A stretch of 28,895 nt of DNA from an uncultured Collinsella sp. (GCA_958418185.1 CATZEP010000010.1:1-28895); one strand, 5' to 3'. Positions 7,397-15,177 are shown, counted from the first letter of the stretch. Notes: generated from the sequence alone by a model not told the origin. Numbers and translations are program-made.

Positions 7397-9382
7397 CTAA
7401 CGCTTGCGGCGCTTGGTCGCGGCGAGGCCGGCGGCGGCTACGGTTGCGCCGGCGATGCCTAGGGCGGCGACCGTCATCGCGGTGGTATCCCCCGTGATAG
7501 CCAGGACAGCATCGCCCTTCTTGGCCTGCGTGGTTTTCTCAACCGTCTTGCTCACCGTGGTGGTCGTAGCCGGCTTGGCCGAGGGTTTGGTCTCGGGCTT
7601 CACCCCAGGCTGCGGCGTCGGCTTGGGATCCGGCGTAGGCTGCGGATCGGGAGTCGGCGTGGCTTCAGGCGTAAAGGTCAGATCGGTGTTGAGCCACAGG
7701 GTGTAGATCCAACCGCTGTCCTCATCGGATACGCTGTCCGCGACCTGGTAGCCGCACTCCTGGCCGTTGATCACCAGCTTGGTGTTGGGCGTAAAGTAGA
7801 AGCCGCGCGCGGACTTGAGGTAGATACCGTAACGATAGGTCACGCCGGGCTTAAAGGCGTCGATGTGGTTCGTAATGTTCTGATCCCAGAACTCCTGAGA
7901 GTTCACTTCGCTGCCATCGCTGCCCGTCCAGAACTCACACTGAGGAAGGGAGTTGGAGCCCGTCGGAACATTCGCCGTAAAGACCGGCTTATCGCCCGCC
8001 TTGAAGGTGGTCGTGGCGCCGTTGATCTCGATAACGTCGATGGCCCGCCATTCGTCGATCGGCTGCTCGCACAGCATATTGTCAGCGTTTGGCGCGAAGA
8101 CGCCGTTGACGGTCTTGATGTGGTGCGCCCAATGACCGTTGACGTACATCATGCAGTCATCGGCCACGGTATTGTCGCCCTTGAGCCTCAGCTCAACGGA
8201 GTACATGTAGAACTTGCCCTCTTCGAAGTGTTCGATCCTCCTCGCGCCCGTCGGATACTTGGCAGGGTCGGAATACCAGAAGGCAACGGGCGTGAGCTCC
8301 GCAGGGTCGCTGCCATCCATTTCCTCCCAGCACTCGTAGGCGATCTCGTACTTGTCGGCATCGGCGGCGGGGATCGTCGCGGTCGCGCGCGGCGCCTCGC
8401 CGGGCGCGTAGTCGGTCTTCACGTCGTTGACGTTCAGGTTATGGAGGGCTTCGTTTTCCGATGCAACAAGCGTAATTTCGCTATTGATGACGTAGCGGAG
8501 GTAATAGTCGTCCCTGGTTTCGTTGACGGCAATCGAGCTGCCCGCGTAGCTGTTGTCACCTTCATAGTCGGTGCTGGTATACGTCAGTGCCGCGCCAATA
8601 TAAAGATCCTCATTGCGCGTGAGTCGATACGAGCCGCCTGCCGCGCCACCCGTAAAGGTCAGCGTCAGCCTCATGTGATCGCCAACAGGCTCAAAGTGAG
8701 CCGTCACATCGGACATAGATGTGTCCTGGACTTCAGCCAGGGTGCCCGAAGCAGCATCGGCCCGGTAGTACTTGGTTTCGACAAGTTCGCAGAGCGGCTC
8801 ATCCGGCATGCCGCCCTCAACATCGGGAAAATCATAGGTATACGGCTGGCCCTTTTCGAGCGTGATGTTGTCCGAAAGCTTGCAGTCCGTATCGTGGCGG
8901 ACCACGGTCGTGTTGACCTTAACACCGCTCCCGCCTGTCACATCGGTCACGCCACAGGGCATGATAGCGTCGTTTGCCGATGAGCTGTCGGCGCCGCCAA
9001 GAGAGCCGTCTTGGTCAGCAGCGCCCGCATCGTTTACCGTTGCCGCCGGTGCGTCCTGCTGATCTTGCTGAGCTTCTGCCGTGGACGGTGCCGCCGGAGC
9101 CGCGTCAGCCATCGGCGCAGCCGGAGCCACCGGTACCGGCGCCGGAGCCGCCGTATCCTCCGCAACCGTCGGCGTCACCGGAGCCGCGGCAACCTCATCC
9201 GTCCCAGCGGCGGGATCGGCGCATTCCGTCGCCAGCGCCACGCTCGGCAGCAGCAACTGCCCGACCATAAGCGCACACGCGCCGGCGCAAGCTATTTTGG
9301 CACCCACACAACGCCAGGTACCGTGAACCAGCGAGCAGGTGGACTCACGCTGAGCTTGCTTGTCAAAGTGGCTTACGTTCAT
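7397..9382 (-). CDS. Secreted surface protein with tandem repeat domains and LAxTG sorting signal
   Basis: A 661-aa cell-wall-anchored protein. I chose ATG at 9382, since AAGGAGG lies just upstream; a longer frame to 9466 would run through the hairpin element. The signal peptide is long (about 50 residues, hydrophobic core near IACAGACALMVGQLLL). An Ala/Pro-rich stretch follows, then beta-rich sequence. Two tandem domains of about 130 residues (roughly 320-450 and 460-590) share a plan: a KAGD/APGE-type start, a Trp-containing middle, an F-x-x-G-x-x-Y-x-Y strand and a VNG/ING end. The tail is a Pro/Lys/Thr linker, LAITG, a hydrophobic helix and KRRKR, nearly identical to the tail of the 2200-aa protein. 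Function is unknown; an adhesin or ligand-binding role is inferred. It is divergent from the LuxR-type gene and shares its intergenic palindrome. Confidence 0.87.
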   Translation of the reverse strand: MNVSHFDKQAQRESTCSLVHGTWRCVGAKIACAGACALMVGQLLLPSVALATECADPAAGTDEVAAAPVTPTVAEDTAAPAPVPVAPAAPMADAAPAAPSTAEAQQDQQDAPAATVNDAGAADQDGSLGGADSSSANDAIMPCGVTDVTGGSGVKVNTTVVRHDTDCKLSDNITLEKGQPYTYDFPDVEGGMPDEPLCELVETKYYRADAASGTLAEVQDTSMSDVTAHFEPVGDHMRLTLTFTGGAAGGSYRLTRNEDLYIGAALTYTSTDYEGDNSYAGSSIAVNETRDDYYLRYVINSEITLVASENEALHNLNVNDVKTDYAPGEAPRATATIPAADADKYEIAYECWEEMDGSDPAELTPVAFWYSDPAKYPTGARRIEHFEEGKFYMYSVELRLKGDNTVADDCMMYVNGHWAHHIKTVNGVFAPNADNMLCEQPIDEWRAIDVIEINGATTTFKAGDKPVFTANVPTGSNSLPQCEFWTGSDGSEVNSQEFWDQNITNHIDAFKPGVTYRYGIYLKSARGFYFTPNTKLVINGQECGYQVADSVSDEDSGWIYTLWLNTDLTFTPEATPTPDPQPTPDPKPTPQPGVKPETKPSAKPATTTTVSKTVEKTTQAKKGDAVLAITGDTTAMTVAALGIAGATVAAAGLAATKRRKR

Positions 9383-9409
9383 AACGGCCTCCTTGGTCGT
9401 AGGGACATG

Positions 9410-9442
9410 CCACCACAAAGGTGCCTGCCCCCTTTGTGGTGG
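9410..9442. repeat. CCACCACAAAGG hairpin element, copy 3, in the 5' leader
   Basis: 12-bp arms CCACCACAAAGG (9410-9421) and CCTTTGTGGTGG (9431-9442) with loop TGCCTGCCC, the inverted form of the copy-1 loop. It sits between the palindrome at 9479-9506 and the ribosome site of the 661-aa surface gene, so it would be in that mRNA's leader. No T run follows, so it is not an obvious terminator there. Confidence 0.85.
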
Positions 9443-9478
9443 TCCTGTACCACCAAGATGTGCCAAATGACTCCATAT

Positions 9479-9506
9479 GCCTAGGTTCGTAGATGTGAAC
9501 CTAGGC
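9479..9506. promoter_or_regulatory. Operator-like palindrome between the 661-aa surface gene and the LuxR gene
   Basis: Perfect 10-bp arms GCCTAGGTTC (9479-9488) and GAACCTAGGC (9497-9506) with an 8-bp centre GTAGATGT. TACCTGCG begins at 9510, 17.5 bp from the centre, exactly as at 7155 relative to the first palindrome. The site lies 97 bp from the surface-gene start and 103 bp from the LuxR-gene start, so one bound regulator could act on both directions (inference). Confidence 0.72.
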
Positions 9507-9608
9507 CTCTACCTGCGGTTTAATTCAATATGATTTCGCCATCGCCACACTCGTCCCGGGAACGCTACAATCGAGGACACGATTATTCGTCCACCCAAAG
9601 GACCGTCC

Positions 9609-11012
9609 TTGAACCTGAGCAGGTCTAAAATCAACGCGCTTCTGGCACTCGCGCTCTTCACCTTCGCCTTCCTTGCCGCCGAGTTTCGCTTCGACGTCAA
9701 CGTCGGGCTGCTCGCCGGTGCCGAACGCGTTGTGATCGCACAGGGCTTTATCCTTGGCGCCAGCGTCATCGGCTTTATCGGATATGCACCACTGCTCGGT
9801 CTCGCCCAACGCAAAGGCCAGCCCCAGGCAGTTGTCAGCGCCGCCGTTCCCATCGCCATCCTGGGATTGACCCAGATCCAGTCCCCCACGGGTTCGCTTG
9901 CCCTCGAAATTCTGGGCTGCGTGGCATTCCTTGGACTCGGCCTGCTGGGTGCCGCCGCTCACCACGCCTTCGCGACGGCATTCCAAGACGATCCCAAGCT
10001 CGCCACCGGCGCGGGAGCGGCCTATACCGCGGGCATCCTGATGCAGTTCGTCATCAACCTGCTCAATTGCGGCGGCATCGCAGAGCTCATCGTCCTTGGC
10101 GCAGCGACTATCGCCATATCCGCCCTCAGCGTCGTTCCCCAAAAAGCTGCCGAGAGCTCCAGCCCCGCCATCAATCCCTTTGCTGAGTCCTCTCATGCCC
10201 TCGCCAAGCAGGCATGCTGGAGCATCGCGCTCGTCATGATTCTTGCCTGTCTGTTCTCCACCCTCGACAACGTGGTCACACTCTCCAACGCCCACGGCAC
10301 CATTGCCGTGCAGACTTGGCCGCGCCTCTTTTTGGCGGCAAGCGGCCTTGCCGCCGGTCTTATCTTTGACCTTGCCGAGCGCCGCTACATGGGACTTGTC
10401 ATGCTCGGCATCGCCGTGCTCTCGACCATTTCCATCCTGGCCGTGGAGGCCGGCGCCGATCCCAACCTAGGCCTTGTCGTCTTTTACCTGAGCTCGGGCT
10501 TTTTCGTCACGTTCTTTACCGCCACCTTTACACAGCTGGCACCGCACATGCATGCGCCCGCCCTTTGGGCTGGCATGGGCCGCGCCGCCAACAATGTATG
10601 CGCATTCACTACATCGGGCATCTCGCTGACACTTGTGACCTCGGGCAACGTTGCCCTCATCATGATCGGTGCGCTCATGCTGCTCGTGGCGGCGAGTGTG
10701 GCGTTTGTAGCCGCGGGCCTGTTCCGCCTACCCCAAACCGAGCAGGAGCGCGAGCGCGAGCAGCTGGCAGAAGAAGCGCTCGCCGCGCCCACCGTCGAGG
10801 AGCAGCGCCAGGCCTTCATCACCGACCACGGCCTCACCCCGCGCGAAGTCGACGTGCTCATAGCCGTGACCCAGGATGAACGCCCGCTCAAGCAGATCGC
10901 CGAGGAGCTCGGTATCTCGATGCGCATGGTGCAGCGCCACCTGAGTTCTATCTACCAAAAGACCGACACGCAAACGCGCGCCGGTCTCACCAAGGCCTTC
11001 CCCTCCGCCTAA
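9609..11012 (+). CDS. Membrane-embedded LuxR-type transcriptional regulator
   Basis: 467 aa. The start is TTG at 9609 with AAAGGA seven bases upstream. Residues about 1-375 are a chain of roughly ten to twelve hydrophobic helices resembling an MFS-like sensor. A charged linker (about 376-400) leads to a LuxR/NarL-type HTH at about 403-462, with LTPREVDVLIAV, KQIAEELGISMRMVQRHLSSIY and a closing TRAGLTKAF. Regulators of this architecture are common in gut Coriobacteriia and often sit beside the genes they control. The membrane half presumably senses a small ligand. Here the gene is divergent from a surface-protein gene, and the shared palindromes make both surface genes likely targets (inference). 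Autoregulation is possible. It ends in a terminator shared with the convergent kinase-like gene. Confidence 0.9.
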   Translation: MNLSRSKINALLALALFTFAFLAAEFRFDVNVGLLAGAERVVIAQGFILGASVIGFIGYAPLLGLAQRKGQPQAVVSAAVPIAILGLTQIQSPTGSLALEILGCVAFLGLGLLGAAAHHAFATAFQDDPKLATGAGAAYTAGILMQFVINLLNCGGIAELIVLGAATIAISALSVVPQKAAESSSPAINPFAESSHALAKQACWSIALVMILACLFSTLDNVVTLSNAHGTIAVQTWPRLFLAASGLAAGLIFDLAERRYMGLVMLGIAVLSTISILAVEAGADPNLGLVVFYLSSGFFVTFFTATFTQLAPHMHAPALWAGMGRAANNVCAFTTSGISLTLVTSGNVALIMIGALMLLVAASVAFVAAGLFRLPQTEQEREREQLAEEALAAPTVEEQRQAFITDHGLTPREVDVLIAVTQDERPLKQIAEELGISMRMVQRHLSSIYQKTDTQTRAGLTKAFPSA

Positions 11013-11015
11013 AAC

Positions 11016-11058
11016 AAAAACCACCACAAAGGTGCCTGTTCCCTTTGTGGTGGTTTTT
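11016..11058. terminator. Bidirectional terminator formed by hairpin element copy 4
   Basis: 17-bp arms from AAAAACCACCACAAAGG (11016-11032) to CCTTTGTGGTGGTTTTT (11042-11058), loop TGCCTGTTC. A-tract and T-tract ends make it a terminator in both directions between convergent genes that stop at 11012 and 11065. It is the fourth copy of the hairpin family. Confidence 0.88.
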
Positions 11059-11064
11059 GGTCGG

Positions 11065-11688
11065 TTAAGCCTCGAGTTGCGCCACTTTGTAGCGGTAGGC
11101 AGCGGCGATAACGTCTTTGCAGCCTTCGCGGCCCAGCTTGGCGCGGTTGACGACGATGTCTTTGCCGCTCGTCATCTTCCACTTGCCGGCGCTATAGCGC
11201 TTGTAGAATGCCTCGCGCGCCTTCTGCTGCTGCTTGACCAGCTTGGCGCCCTTCTTTTTGTTAAGGCCACGCTTCTTGCGCACGATCTCGACGCGGTCCT
11301 CAAAGGGCGCGGTCACCAACACGGCAATGTGGTTGGGGTTGTTACGCAGCAGGTAATCGGACAGACGGCCTTCGATAATGCAGCTCTCGGTCTCGCCCAG
11401 GTCCAAAATCACCTGGCTCATCTTTTGGAACAACTTGTCCGAGTACGAGCGCGCATCGTAGCGGTCGGGCAGGAACGCCATGTTCTCCACGGCCAGACGT
11501 TCGTCATAGGCAGCCATCTTATCGAGCGACTCGCCCGCGCGCAGAGACGCGCGCACCAGCAGCTCGTTGTCGTACAGCGGAATCCCCAACTCGTCGGCAA
11601 GCATGCGACCAATCTCGTGGCCCTCGGCGCCAAAGTCGCGCGCGATGGTAATGACCACAGGATTCTTCTTGTTCTCCAGATCGCTCAT
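11065..11688 (-). CDS. Cytidylate kinase-like family protein
   Basis: 207 aa. ATG at 11688 with AAAGGAA upstream. The N-terminus VVITIARDFGAEGHEIGRML is the P-loop region of the cytidylate-kinase-2 family, a variant of the usual GSGGxxIG form. YDNELL and a later CIIEGRLSDYLL motif (in place of the usual CVIVGRCAD-type strand) follow, then a basic lid-like stretch (KKRGLNKKKGAKLVKQQQ). This family is related to CMP kinase, but its substrate is generally not known, so no reaction is assigned. It stands alone, convergent with the LuxR gene, and is followed by a bidirectional terminator. It is not the essential cmk, which is usually larger and has a canonical P-loop. Confidence 0.85.
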   Translation of the reverse strand: MSDLENKKNPVVITIARDFGAEGHEIGRMLADELGIPLYDNELLVRASLRAGESLDKMAAYDERLAVENMAFLPDRYDARSYSDKLFQKMSQVILDLGETESCIIEGRLSDYLLRNNPNHIAVLVTAPFEDRVEIVRKKRGLNKKKGAKLVKQQQKAREAFYKRYSAGKWKMTSGKDIVVNRAKLGREGCKDVIAAAYRYKVAQLEA

Positions 11689-11753
11689 CGCGATTCCTTT
11701 CTAACAAATGAGAAATAGGCGATTCCTGATTCCCATTTTGTCACTTACGACCG

Positions 11754-11859
11754 TCCTGGTTTCCCAAGTGCGGCAGATTGCCCCGAAAGAGGAGCGCCGC
11801 GTACTAAATGTACGCAAGCGACGATTGAGGGGCAAGGTGCCGTGCTTGGGGAAGCAGGA
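11754..11859. repeat. Large imperfect stem-loop at the 3' end of the ABC operon
   Basis: 31-nt arms (11754-11784 and 11829-11859) match at 25 positions, and three of the six mismatches are G-T wobbles. The 44-nt loop holds a second perfect hairpin, GCGTAC (11799-11804) with GTACGC (11810-11815). The right arm directly abuts the permease stop codon at 11860. It may end or stabilise the ABC operon transcript, though there is no T run. A dispersed repeat element is the alternative. Confidence 0.7.
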
Positions 11860-12498
11860 CTACGCTGCCACAATACGGCGTTGATATGCTCGGACCAGCA
11901 GCGAGATACCAAAGTTGAGCACAAAGTACATCGCAAACACCAGGCCGTAGAGCATAAGCACCTGCGACAGATCAATCGCGTGGGCCATCACGACATTTGC
12001 CGTGTACATGAGCTCGGCCACGTTAATGCCCGAAAGATACGAGCTGTCCTTGATGACGGTCGTGCACTGGCTAAACAGCGCCGGAATGATCATCTTAAAT
12101 GTCTGCGGCAGAATGATGTAGCGCATGGTGGCAAAGAAGCCGAAGCCCTGGCTCTGCGCTGCCTCAAACTGGCCGCGCGGAATCGAGTTGAGGCCGCCGC
12201 GCACAATCTCAGCCATAACAGCGCTGGTAAACAGCGTAAAGGCGATGGTCGAAATCACAATGTCCAAACCCTGCACCGTAAAGTAGATAAACAGGATCCA
12301 CAGCAGGTTCGGCGTGCAGCGGAACAGCTCGATATAGGCGCTCACCAAAATACGGAACGGGCGGGGCGCATAGCTTTTAACGAGCGCCAGCACCGTGCCA
12401 AAGATGAGCGAGAAAAAGATCGACAGCGCCGAGATCTCGATTGTCTTAACAAAGCCGCCCCAAATGTAGAGCAGGTTGGTCGCGTTGAAGATTTCCAT
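11860..12498 (-). CDS. Amino-acid ABC transporter permease (HisM/GlnP type)
   Basis: 212 aa, fourth gene of a polar amino-acid importer operon. ATG at 12498; its GAGGAGG overlaps the stop of the preceding permease (3-bp gap), so the two are translationally linked. Several transmembrane helices are visible. The cytoplasmic EAA-type loop that docks on the ATPase is seen as GQFEAAQSQGFGFFATMRYI followed by LPQTF (about residues 105-130). It probably forms a heterodimeric channel with the upstream permease. The substrate cannot be read from sequence; a polar or charged amino acid is the family norm. A long stem-loop lies immediately after the stop. Confidence 0.93.
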   Translation of the reverse strand: MEIFNATNLLYIWGGFVKTIEISALSIFFSLIFGTVLALVKSYAPRPFRILVSAYIELFRCTPNLLWILFIYFTVQGLDIVISTIAFTLFTSAVMAEIVRGGLNSIPRGQFEAAQSQGFGFFATMRYIILPQTFKMIIPALFSQCTTVIKDSSYLSGINVAELMYTANVVMAHAIDLSQVLMLYGLVFAMYFVLNFGISLLVRAYQRRIVAA

Positions 12499-12501
12499 GC
12501 G

Positions 12502-13248
12502 CTAGGCCTCCTCTACGTTGTCGAGCCCCAGCTCGGCCAGGCTCACGCCGCGCGGACGCTCCTTAGAGCGGCGCTCGAGCCACTGCACCAGCATGGCAAG
12601 CGGAAAGCAGATGATGAAGTACATAAGGCAGCAGACGATGTATCCCTGCAGGTAACCGTACAGACTCACAAAGTTGTCGGAACGGTACATAAGGTCGCCG
12701 CCGGCCACAAGCGCCAGCACCGACGTGTTCTTGACCAGGTTGAGCGCCTGGTTACACAGCGGCGGCAGAATGATCTTGAACGTCTGGGGCAGCACGATGT
12801 ACCAGTACGCCTGCGCACGGGTGAAGCCCTGGCTCTGGGCCGCCTCCATCTGACCGCGCGGAACCGCCTCGATACCAGTGCGGATGACCTCCGAAATGTA
12901 GGCCGCGTGATACAGGCCCACACCCAAGAAGCCCAGCACGAACGGCGCGATGCGCACCGGCTGGTCGGCACCGGTTATGGCCTGCAAAAACTGCGGACCG
13001 GCCATGTACATAAAGAGCACCTGCACGGGCAACGGGGTGTTTTGGTAAAACTCCACGTACACGCGGCTTATGGCGCGCAGCACGCGCGAGCGAGTGGTAG
13101 AGAACACGCCCAGCAGCGTACCCAGCACCAGCGACAGCAGCAGGCCGGCAACGACCACCTGCAGCGTCACGCCAAAGCCCTCCCAGAAGGGCCCCATGTT
13201 TTGAAATGTCGTCGACCAACGGTCGGCGTCAAATAATCCTTCGAGCAT
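12502..13248 (-). CDS. Amino-acid ABC transporter permease (HisQ/GlnP type)
   Basis: 248 aa. I chose ATG at 13248 (MLEGLFDADRW), with AAGGAA just upstream, over a longer frame to 13281 that would overlap the binding-protein gene. Residues about 30-230 contain the membrane helices; GQMEAAQSQGFTRAQAYWYI followed by LPQTF is the EAA loop that contacts the ATPase. It is paralogous to the next permease and probably its dimer partner. It sits 25 bp after the substrate-binding protein gene. Confidence 0.93.
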   Translation of the reverse strand: MLEGLFDADRWSTTFQNMGPFWEGFGVTLQVVVAGLLLSLVLGTLLGVFSTTRSRVLRAISRVYVEFYQNTPLPVQVLFMYMAGPQFLQAITGADQPVRIAPFVLGFLGVGLYHAAYISEVIRTGIEAVPRGQMEAAQSQGFTRAQAYWYIVLPQTFKIILPPLCNQALNLVKNTSVLALVAGGDLMYRSDNFVSLYGYLQGYIVCCLMYFIICFPLAMLVQWLERRSKERPRGVSLAELGLDNVEEA

Positions 13249-13273
13249 TTGATTCCTTCCTTGGACGATGCGC

Positions 13274-14152
13274 CTATACAAGACCCCAGGTCTTAACCTC
13301 TTGTTCGAGCCAGCCGTCGGCCAGACGATCGCAAATCACCTGATCGACCACGGCGGAAAGGTCGCAGCCCTTCTTGGTCGCCACGCCGTAGCCCTGCTCG
13401 CCAAACTTGACCTCGGGCTGCAGCAACTCAACGGTCTCGTTCATATAGCCGGCCAGCGTGGAGCGGTCCATGGCAAAGACGTCGATATTGCCGGCGTCGA
13501 GCGAACTCTTGATGATGGGGTAGCCACTAAAGGCCCTAAACTCGGGCTTGCAGCTAAAGCCGTTGTCCTTGATCATCTGCTCGATCAGGCTCTGCGTGGT
13601 GGCGCCCTGGCTCACGCCGATGACCTTGCCATCCAAATCCTCAATCGAGGTAAAGCCCGAACGCTTCTTGACCATGAGTCCCACGTAGTCGGTGCGGTAC
13701 GGCGTCGAGAAATCCCAGCTCTTCTTGCGCTCGTCGGTGATGGTGTAGGTCGCCGCGACCACATCGAGCTGGCCGTTATCGATCAGCGGGCCGCGCGTCT
13801 TGGGCGTTACGTCGGTAAACTCGACAAGCTCCTGAGCGCGGGCCTCCTTATAGCTCACGCCAAAGACGGCAGCGGCGATCTGGTAGCACAAATCGACTTC
13901 CATGCCTTCAAAGCGGCCCTTGGCGGTGTCGTAATAACCGTAGCCGGGAACGTCCTTCTTAACGCCGGCATTCAGATGGCCACGCGACTTGATGGCCGCA
14001 AGCTTGGACCCCTTGTCGGAGCCCTCGCCGCTGGTGGAGTTGCCGCAACCGGCAAGCGCGGTCCCCGTCAGCGCAAGCATGCCGGCGCCCGCCAGCTGCA
14101 AAAAGCGACGGCGCGACACGGCCGCCCTCGTCATATCCGTCATGTCCATCAC
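13274..14152 (-). CDS. Amino-acid ABC transporter substrate-binding lipoprotein (Tat-like signal)
   Basis: 292 aa from a GTG at 14152; ATG codons at 14149 and 14143 are alternatives, and no strong ribosome site separates them. The signal has twin arginines (SRRRFLQL, residues 13-20), a hydrophobic core and lipobox LAGC with Cys36, so export by Tat and lipid anchoring are predicted. The rest is a periplasmic-binding-protein type 2 fold of the GlnH/ArtJ family: GHLNAGVKKDVPGYGY, GMEVDLCYQIA, DVVAATYTITDERKKSWDFS and the hinge region near KVIGVSQGATTQSL. It captures the amino acid and passes it to the two permeases. The gene begins 5 bp after the ATPase stop. Confidence 0.92.
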   Translation of the reverse strand: MMDMTDMTRAAVSRRRFLQLAGAGMLALTGTALAGCGNSTSGEGSDKGSKLAAIKSRGHLNAGVKKDVPGYGYYDTAKGRFEGMEVDLCYQIAAAVFGVSYKEARAQELVEFTDVTPKTRGPLIDNGQLDVVAATYTITDERKKSWDFSTPYRTDYVGLMVKKRSGFTSIEDLDGKVIGVSQGATTQSLIEQMIKDNGFSCKPEFRAFSGYPIIKSSLDAGNIDVFAMDRSTLAGYMNETVELLQPEVKFGEQGYGVATKKGCDLSAVVDQVICDRLADGWLEQEVKTWGLV

Positions 14153-14157
14153 CGCGC

Positions 14158-14889
14158 CTAGTGCAGAATCTTGGACAGGAACTCGCGGCAGCGCGGGTTC
14201 TCGGGGTTATCGAAGAAGTGCTCGGGCGTGCCCTCCTCCAGGATGCGGCCGTCCTCCATAAAGATGACGCGGTCGGCCACCTGGCGCGCAAAGCCCATCT
14301 CGTGCGTCACGCAGATCATGGTGATGTCCTCCTGCGCGAGCTCAATCATAACGTCCAGAACCTCCTGGACCATCTCGGGGTCGAGCGCCGAGGTCGGCTC
14401 GTCAAACAGAATGATGGGCTGCTTGGTGCACAGGGCGCGGGCAATGGCGATGCGCTGCTGCTGACCACCCGAGAGATTCTGCGGATACTCGCCGGCCTTA
14501 TGCGCCATCCCGACGCGCTTGAGCGCGGCGATGGCGATCTCGGTCGCCTCCTCCTTGCTCTTCTTTTGCAGCTTGATGGGCGCGAGCGTCAGGTTGCCCA
14601 GCACCGTCATGTTGGGATACAGGTTGAACTGCTGAAACACCATGGAGCTGTACTTGCGAGCCATCTCCAGGTGGTTCTTTTTGGTGAGCGGCGTACCGTC
14701 GATGACGACCTCGCCCGACGTGGGCTCCTCCAGATAATCGACGCAACGGATGAGCGTCGACTTACCCGAGCCGGAAGGCCCGATCATTACGAGCTTCTCA
14801 CCGCGCTTGACGGTGAGGTTGATATCTTTGAGCACATGCAGGTCGCCAAAGTACTTGTTGAGATGCTTGATCTCGATCATGTCTGCCAT
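14158..14889 (-). CDS. Amino-acid ABC transporter ATP-binding protein (GlnQ/HisP type)
   Basis: 243 aa, first gene of the importer operon. ATG at 14889 with AAGGGA upstream; ATG at 14880 is a weaker option. Walker A GPSGSGKST (37-45), Q-loop FQQFNLYP (about 85-92), signature LSGGQQQR (139-146), Walker B IILFDEP (159-165) and switch His196 in VTHEMGF are all intact, so it should be an active ATPase. It powers import through the permeases encoded downstream. ATPase-first gene order suggests a promoter just upstream; a TACAAT box lies at 14925-14930. Confidence 0.95.
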   Translation of the reverse strand: MADMIEIKHLNKYFGDLHVLKDINLTVKRGEKLVMIGPSGSGKSTLIRCVDYLEEPTSGEVVIDGTPLTKKNHLEMARKYSSMVFQQFNLYPNMTVLGNLTLAPIKLQKKSKEEATEIAIAALKRVGMAHKAGEYPQNLSGGQQQRIAIARALCTKQPIILFDEPTSALDPEMVQEVLDVMIELAQEDITMICVTHEMGFARQVADRVIFMEDGRILEEGTPEHFFDNPENPRCREFLSKILH

Positions 14890-14924
14890 GAATGTCCCTT
14901 CCCTGCGTTTACACGAGTTGAACT

Positions 14925-14930
14925 ATTGTA
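14925..14930 (-). promoter_or_regulatory. Possible -10 box of the ABC importer operon
   Basis: On the minus strand TACAAT (5 of 6 to TATAAT) lies 36 bp before the ATPase start. No good -35 was found at the usual distance, so this is a weak call. Confidence 0.35.
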
Positions 14931-15064
14931 CGGAAAGAACTACGTTTCCGCAGCCCACACTACATTCCCGTAAAGAACCCGCAACCTTCCACCTACTCAT
15001 TGGGGACAGACTTAAATGAGCGCCGAAAATAATACAACCGCCCTTGTTGAGCATAAGTCAGCGA

Positions 15065-15163
15065 AAACCCGTACACGCGAGCAAGGTGACGTGAAATGAA
15101 AGGGCGCAGACCTTATGGTCGCGCCCTTGAAATTGAACGTCAGATTGCCGCGTGTACGGGTTT
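15065..15163. repeat. Nested inverted repeat with inner terminator-like hairpin
   Basis: Perfect 15-bp outer arms AAACCCGTACACGCG (15065-15079) and CGCGTGTACGGGTTT (15149-15163). Inside is AAGGGCGC (15100-15107), GACC (15109-15112), loop TTAT, GGTC (15117-15120), GCGCCCTT (15121-15128). On the minus strand the inner hairpin is followed by a T-rich run, so it can terminate the YqeY-like gene. The outer arms are not explained by termination. No gene is visible in the surrounding 14890-15207. Confidence 0.72.
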
Positions 15164-15177
15164 GCGGCGTCGGGCCG

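Noticed and set aside
9382..9466. N-terminal extension of the 661-aa surface protein to 9466
   Set aside because: It would translate through the hairpin element, lacks a ribosome site, and the ATG at 9382 has an AAGGAGG and a proper signal peptide.
11842..13236. Plus-strand open frame of 464 codons opposite the two permeases
   Set aside because: Low-complexity His/Arg/Gln-rich product complementary to real permease genes.
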